A program made the translations under genes and the position numbers. The notes beneath the pieces were generated by a model. It ran no database searches and had not been told where the DNA came from. It saw only the letters and a list, made by a program, of their open reading frames with translations. Positions 62,252 to 64,000 of a DNA stretch of 64,000 bases are shown piece by piece. The stretch is from Gentiana macrophylla (lineage: Eukaryota; Streptophyta; Magnoliopsida; Gentianales; Gentianaceae): the NCBI GenBank assembly GCA_026214975.1, contig CM047806.1, positions 79,469,599 to 79,533,598 of the forward strand. Reading direction: 5' to 3'. Each line of letters begins with the position of its first letter. The first letter of the stretch is position 1.

Positions 62252-62743
62252 TCATGTACATGACACATAAATAACGGGTACCCTTTCTTTATGAAGGATT
62301 TCAAGGTCACTACCGAAATAATTTTCACCCTGGTTTATCCACAAATCCCTTGTGGGAGACTCGCACTCTTTAGGGCCTCTTAAAGTCACCTTCTTTCGCT
62401 CTTCACAATCGATTTTGGCTTTATGTCGGTTCAGCCAATCCATACCCAAAATGACGTCGAAATTCTCAAGAGGGAACTCGATCAAGTCAACCGACAAGTT
62501 GACTCCCATAATTACTAACGGTACATCTCTATGTAACTTAGAACACGGTACTAGCTCTCCTGACGGTTGCATGAATTCACAGTCAATCACCTCAAAATTA
62601 GCTAGACCCAACTTCGAAACATACGAACTTGCTACGAAGGAACACGATGCACCCGAATCGAAAAGCACATAAGATAAAAGTGAGTTAACTAGAAAATTAC
62701 CCGTCACTACGTGGTTGCTCTGCTCAGCCTCCTCTCTGCCCAC
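62252..62743 (-). pseudogene. element D aspartic protease
   Basis: This 163-codon frame contains the retropepsin signature VLFDSGASCSFV and the second conserved block FDVILGMDWLNRHKAKIDCE, typical of Ty3/gypsy chromovirus proteases. It would mature the Gag-Pol polyprotein. The frame joins Gag through a basic linker that is frameshifted near 62740, and it ends before RT. About 180 bp of degenerate linker lie between this frame and the first readable RT fragment. Confidence 0.87.
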
Positions 62744-62910
62744 AGCAAATAGTTTCCCGGTCTGTTTCCCTCCAACTCCTCGAATCAGGTCGGCCGACCG
62801 GATGGTCGGTTTCTATCCCCACCGGTGGTGGTCGTAGGTGTACCCCCTTGTCGGCTCGAAAGCGGGAGTACCACTCGCTGCGGGTTATTCCTATTACCAT
62901 TCCCCTCGTG

Positions 62911-63929
62911 TTACCCCCTTGGAGTCCCGACCATGTTGCTCCCTGCATCCGATGCTGCCCTGGCAGGTGTTGGAGCCGTAAAACACTCAAACTGTCTGTG
63001 TCCGAACTTTCCGCAGCCGTGACACTGGACCTGTGCACCTGAACAATCTGTACCTGGGTGATTTCTCTGACACCTCTTGCAGTGATAACTTCGTGGCCGA
63101 CTAGACCCCTGAGAGTTACTCCTCGTTGATTGACCCCCACTGCCCCTATTAAACTGAGAACTTCCCGAGAAAGATTGTCGCACTGGGTGATTTCCAAAAT
63201 TACTCCGCTTCTGCTGCCCTTGATTGTCCTCAGAGACACTCTTCCTCTTATTATTGGTAGCATATGCTGCCTTAACTTCCTTTCGAATCCTCTCAATATT
63301 GCATGCTACCTCACACATCTCCTTTAAGCTCGTGAAGCCCCTACTTGCCCCCATACGATCTCGGATCGCCAAATCTAAATCTGCTCGAACTTCACCATCT
63401 TAGCCTCTTCATCGGCACCACCGGATGCATAGACCGCCAAATCAACAAACTTTTCGTAATATTCTTGGACCGTCATATCCCTCGCCGGAGATTGTCGAAC
63501 TCCACTCGCAACTCTTTCCTTTTGATTCAGGGAAGAATTCACGCCGTAACTCTTGTTTAAACTTCACCCGATTCGGTGGTACCACCACCGACTCCCTTGC
63601 TCGCTTTGGCCCGAGCCAACCTATCCTTGTTGGCACCCCACCACAAATCAGCTCACAACCAAGTAGAAAGCAGCTTGGTCGACTTTCGGTTCCTCCGACA
63701 ACCCAGAGTGGCGAAGATCTTCTCGAACTCTCTAATCCACCGCCAAGACCTTAGGGTCTCCTTACCGTCAGTCTCGACTAGGCCTTTGTTGGCTCATGTA
63801 CCTGGTCATGCCGGTGGATGACCCCGAGAACGGTCTTCCGTCAACTTGTTAACCGCTTGAATCGGATCTTGATTCATCTTGACCAACCGATCAATGGTGA
63901 TCTCTCTCGTTTCCATTCCTAGGAGGCAT
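62911..63929 (-). pseudogene. element D gag
   Basis: A start ATG at 63929 (MPPRNGNERDHH) opens gag, which soon loses frame. The readable second half (62911-63372) contains a conserved helix (FTSLKEMCEVACNIERIRKE), a Ser/Gly/Asn/Gln-rich spacer and a CCHC zinc knuckle (CHGCGKFGHRQFEC), with an additional CKRCQRNHPGTDC motif just before it. Gag packages element RNA in particles. The first half (about 63373-63929) is split between frames, with TFHHLSLFI-like and other shadows, so the copy is defective. Confidence 0.82.
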
Positions 63930-64000
63930 AGCTAAAACTACAAAAGTAAACAATCATATATTCAGTTATCGCCTATATCATGCCACAGAATATTTCACAT
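63930..64000 (-). other. element D leader, cut by the window edge
   Basis: Seventy bases upstream of the gag ATG carry no recognisable primer site. The leader and 5' LTR are outside the window. Confidence 0.6.

Larger units (their letters stand above)
57117..64000 (-). mobile_element. element D: decayed Ty3/gypsy chromovirus (Tekay/Del-like), 5' end outside the window
   Basis: Minus-strand order is gag, protease, RT, RNase H, integrase, chromodomain, polypurine tract, 3' LTR. INT after RT is the Ty3/gypsy order, and the C-terminal chromodomain places it in the chromoviruses. The LTR start TGTAATATCCC and the protease and RT wording fit the Tekay/Del clade. Frames are broken many times. The 5' LTR must lie beyond position 64000. 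Confidence 0.88.

Overview
This is a repeat-dominated nuclear segment of a flowering plant, probably a eudicot. The evidence is an AT-rich base composition, Ty1/copia (Sirevirus-like) and Ty3/gypsy chromovirus (Tekay/Del-like) retrotransposons, a CACTA-type DNA transposon carrying tRNA-derived SINE heads, and a very large 30-bp satellite. No ordinary host gene, rRNA or functional tRNA gene is supported. The species cannot be named from the sequence.

Layout, left to right. 1-2269 is AT-rich non-coding DNA with short duplications. 2270-6050 is a non-coding, LTR-retroelement-like remnant split by a 2089-bp non-autonomous CACTA element (3562-5650, TSD TAT). A 30-bp satellite then fills 6051-13698, 17031-29690, 42846-45592 and 54586-54700, always in the same orientation. 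That is about 23 kb, or roughly 770 monomers, and it has at least three levels of higher-order structure, including a 3.94-kb tandem duplication at 19.9-27.75 kb. Three retroelements lie between the satellite blocks, all on the minus strand. Element C (13699-17034) is small and non-autonomous with one acidic ORF. Element A (29691-42845) is a decayed Sirevirus-like copia element with gag-PR-INT-RT-RH and a long extra ORF region after pol; a solo LTR with TSD CATCT is nested in its gag. Element B (45593-54589) is a non-autonomous relative that has lost all of pol but keeps a coiled-coil Gag-like ORF and the same post-pol ORF. After a non-coding stretch (54701-57116), a decayed chromovirus D (57117 to the window end) has its 3' LTR, chromodomain, INT, RH/RT, PR and gag, and runs off the right edge.

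How the parts relate. The repeated HOR landmarks and uniform orientation suggest the four satellite blocks were once one array, broken by insertions and deletions. Each inserted retroelement has a clean LTR end against satellite on its left and a truncated edge fused to satellite on its right; B and C also share an LTR-internal-LTR-partial-internal layout. The most interesting signal is in A and B. In both, the post-pol ORF is preceded by a non-coding gap with a TATA box about 105-115 nt upstream of its ATG, suggesting its own internal promoter. In B this promoter-ORF module has survived although pol is gone.
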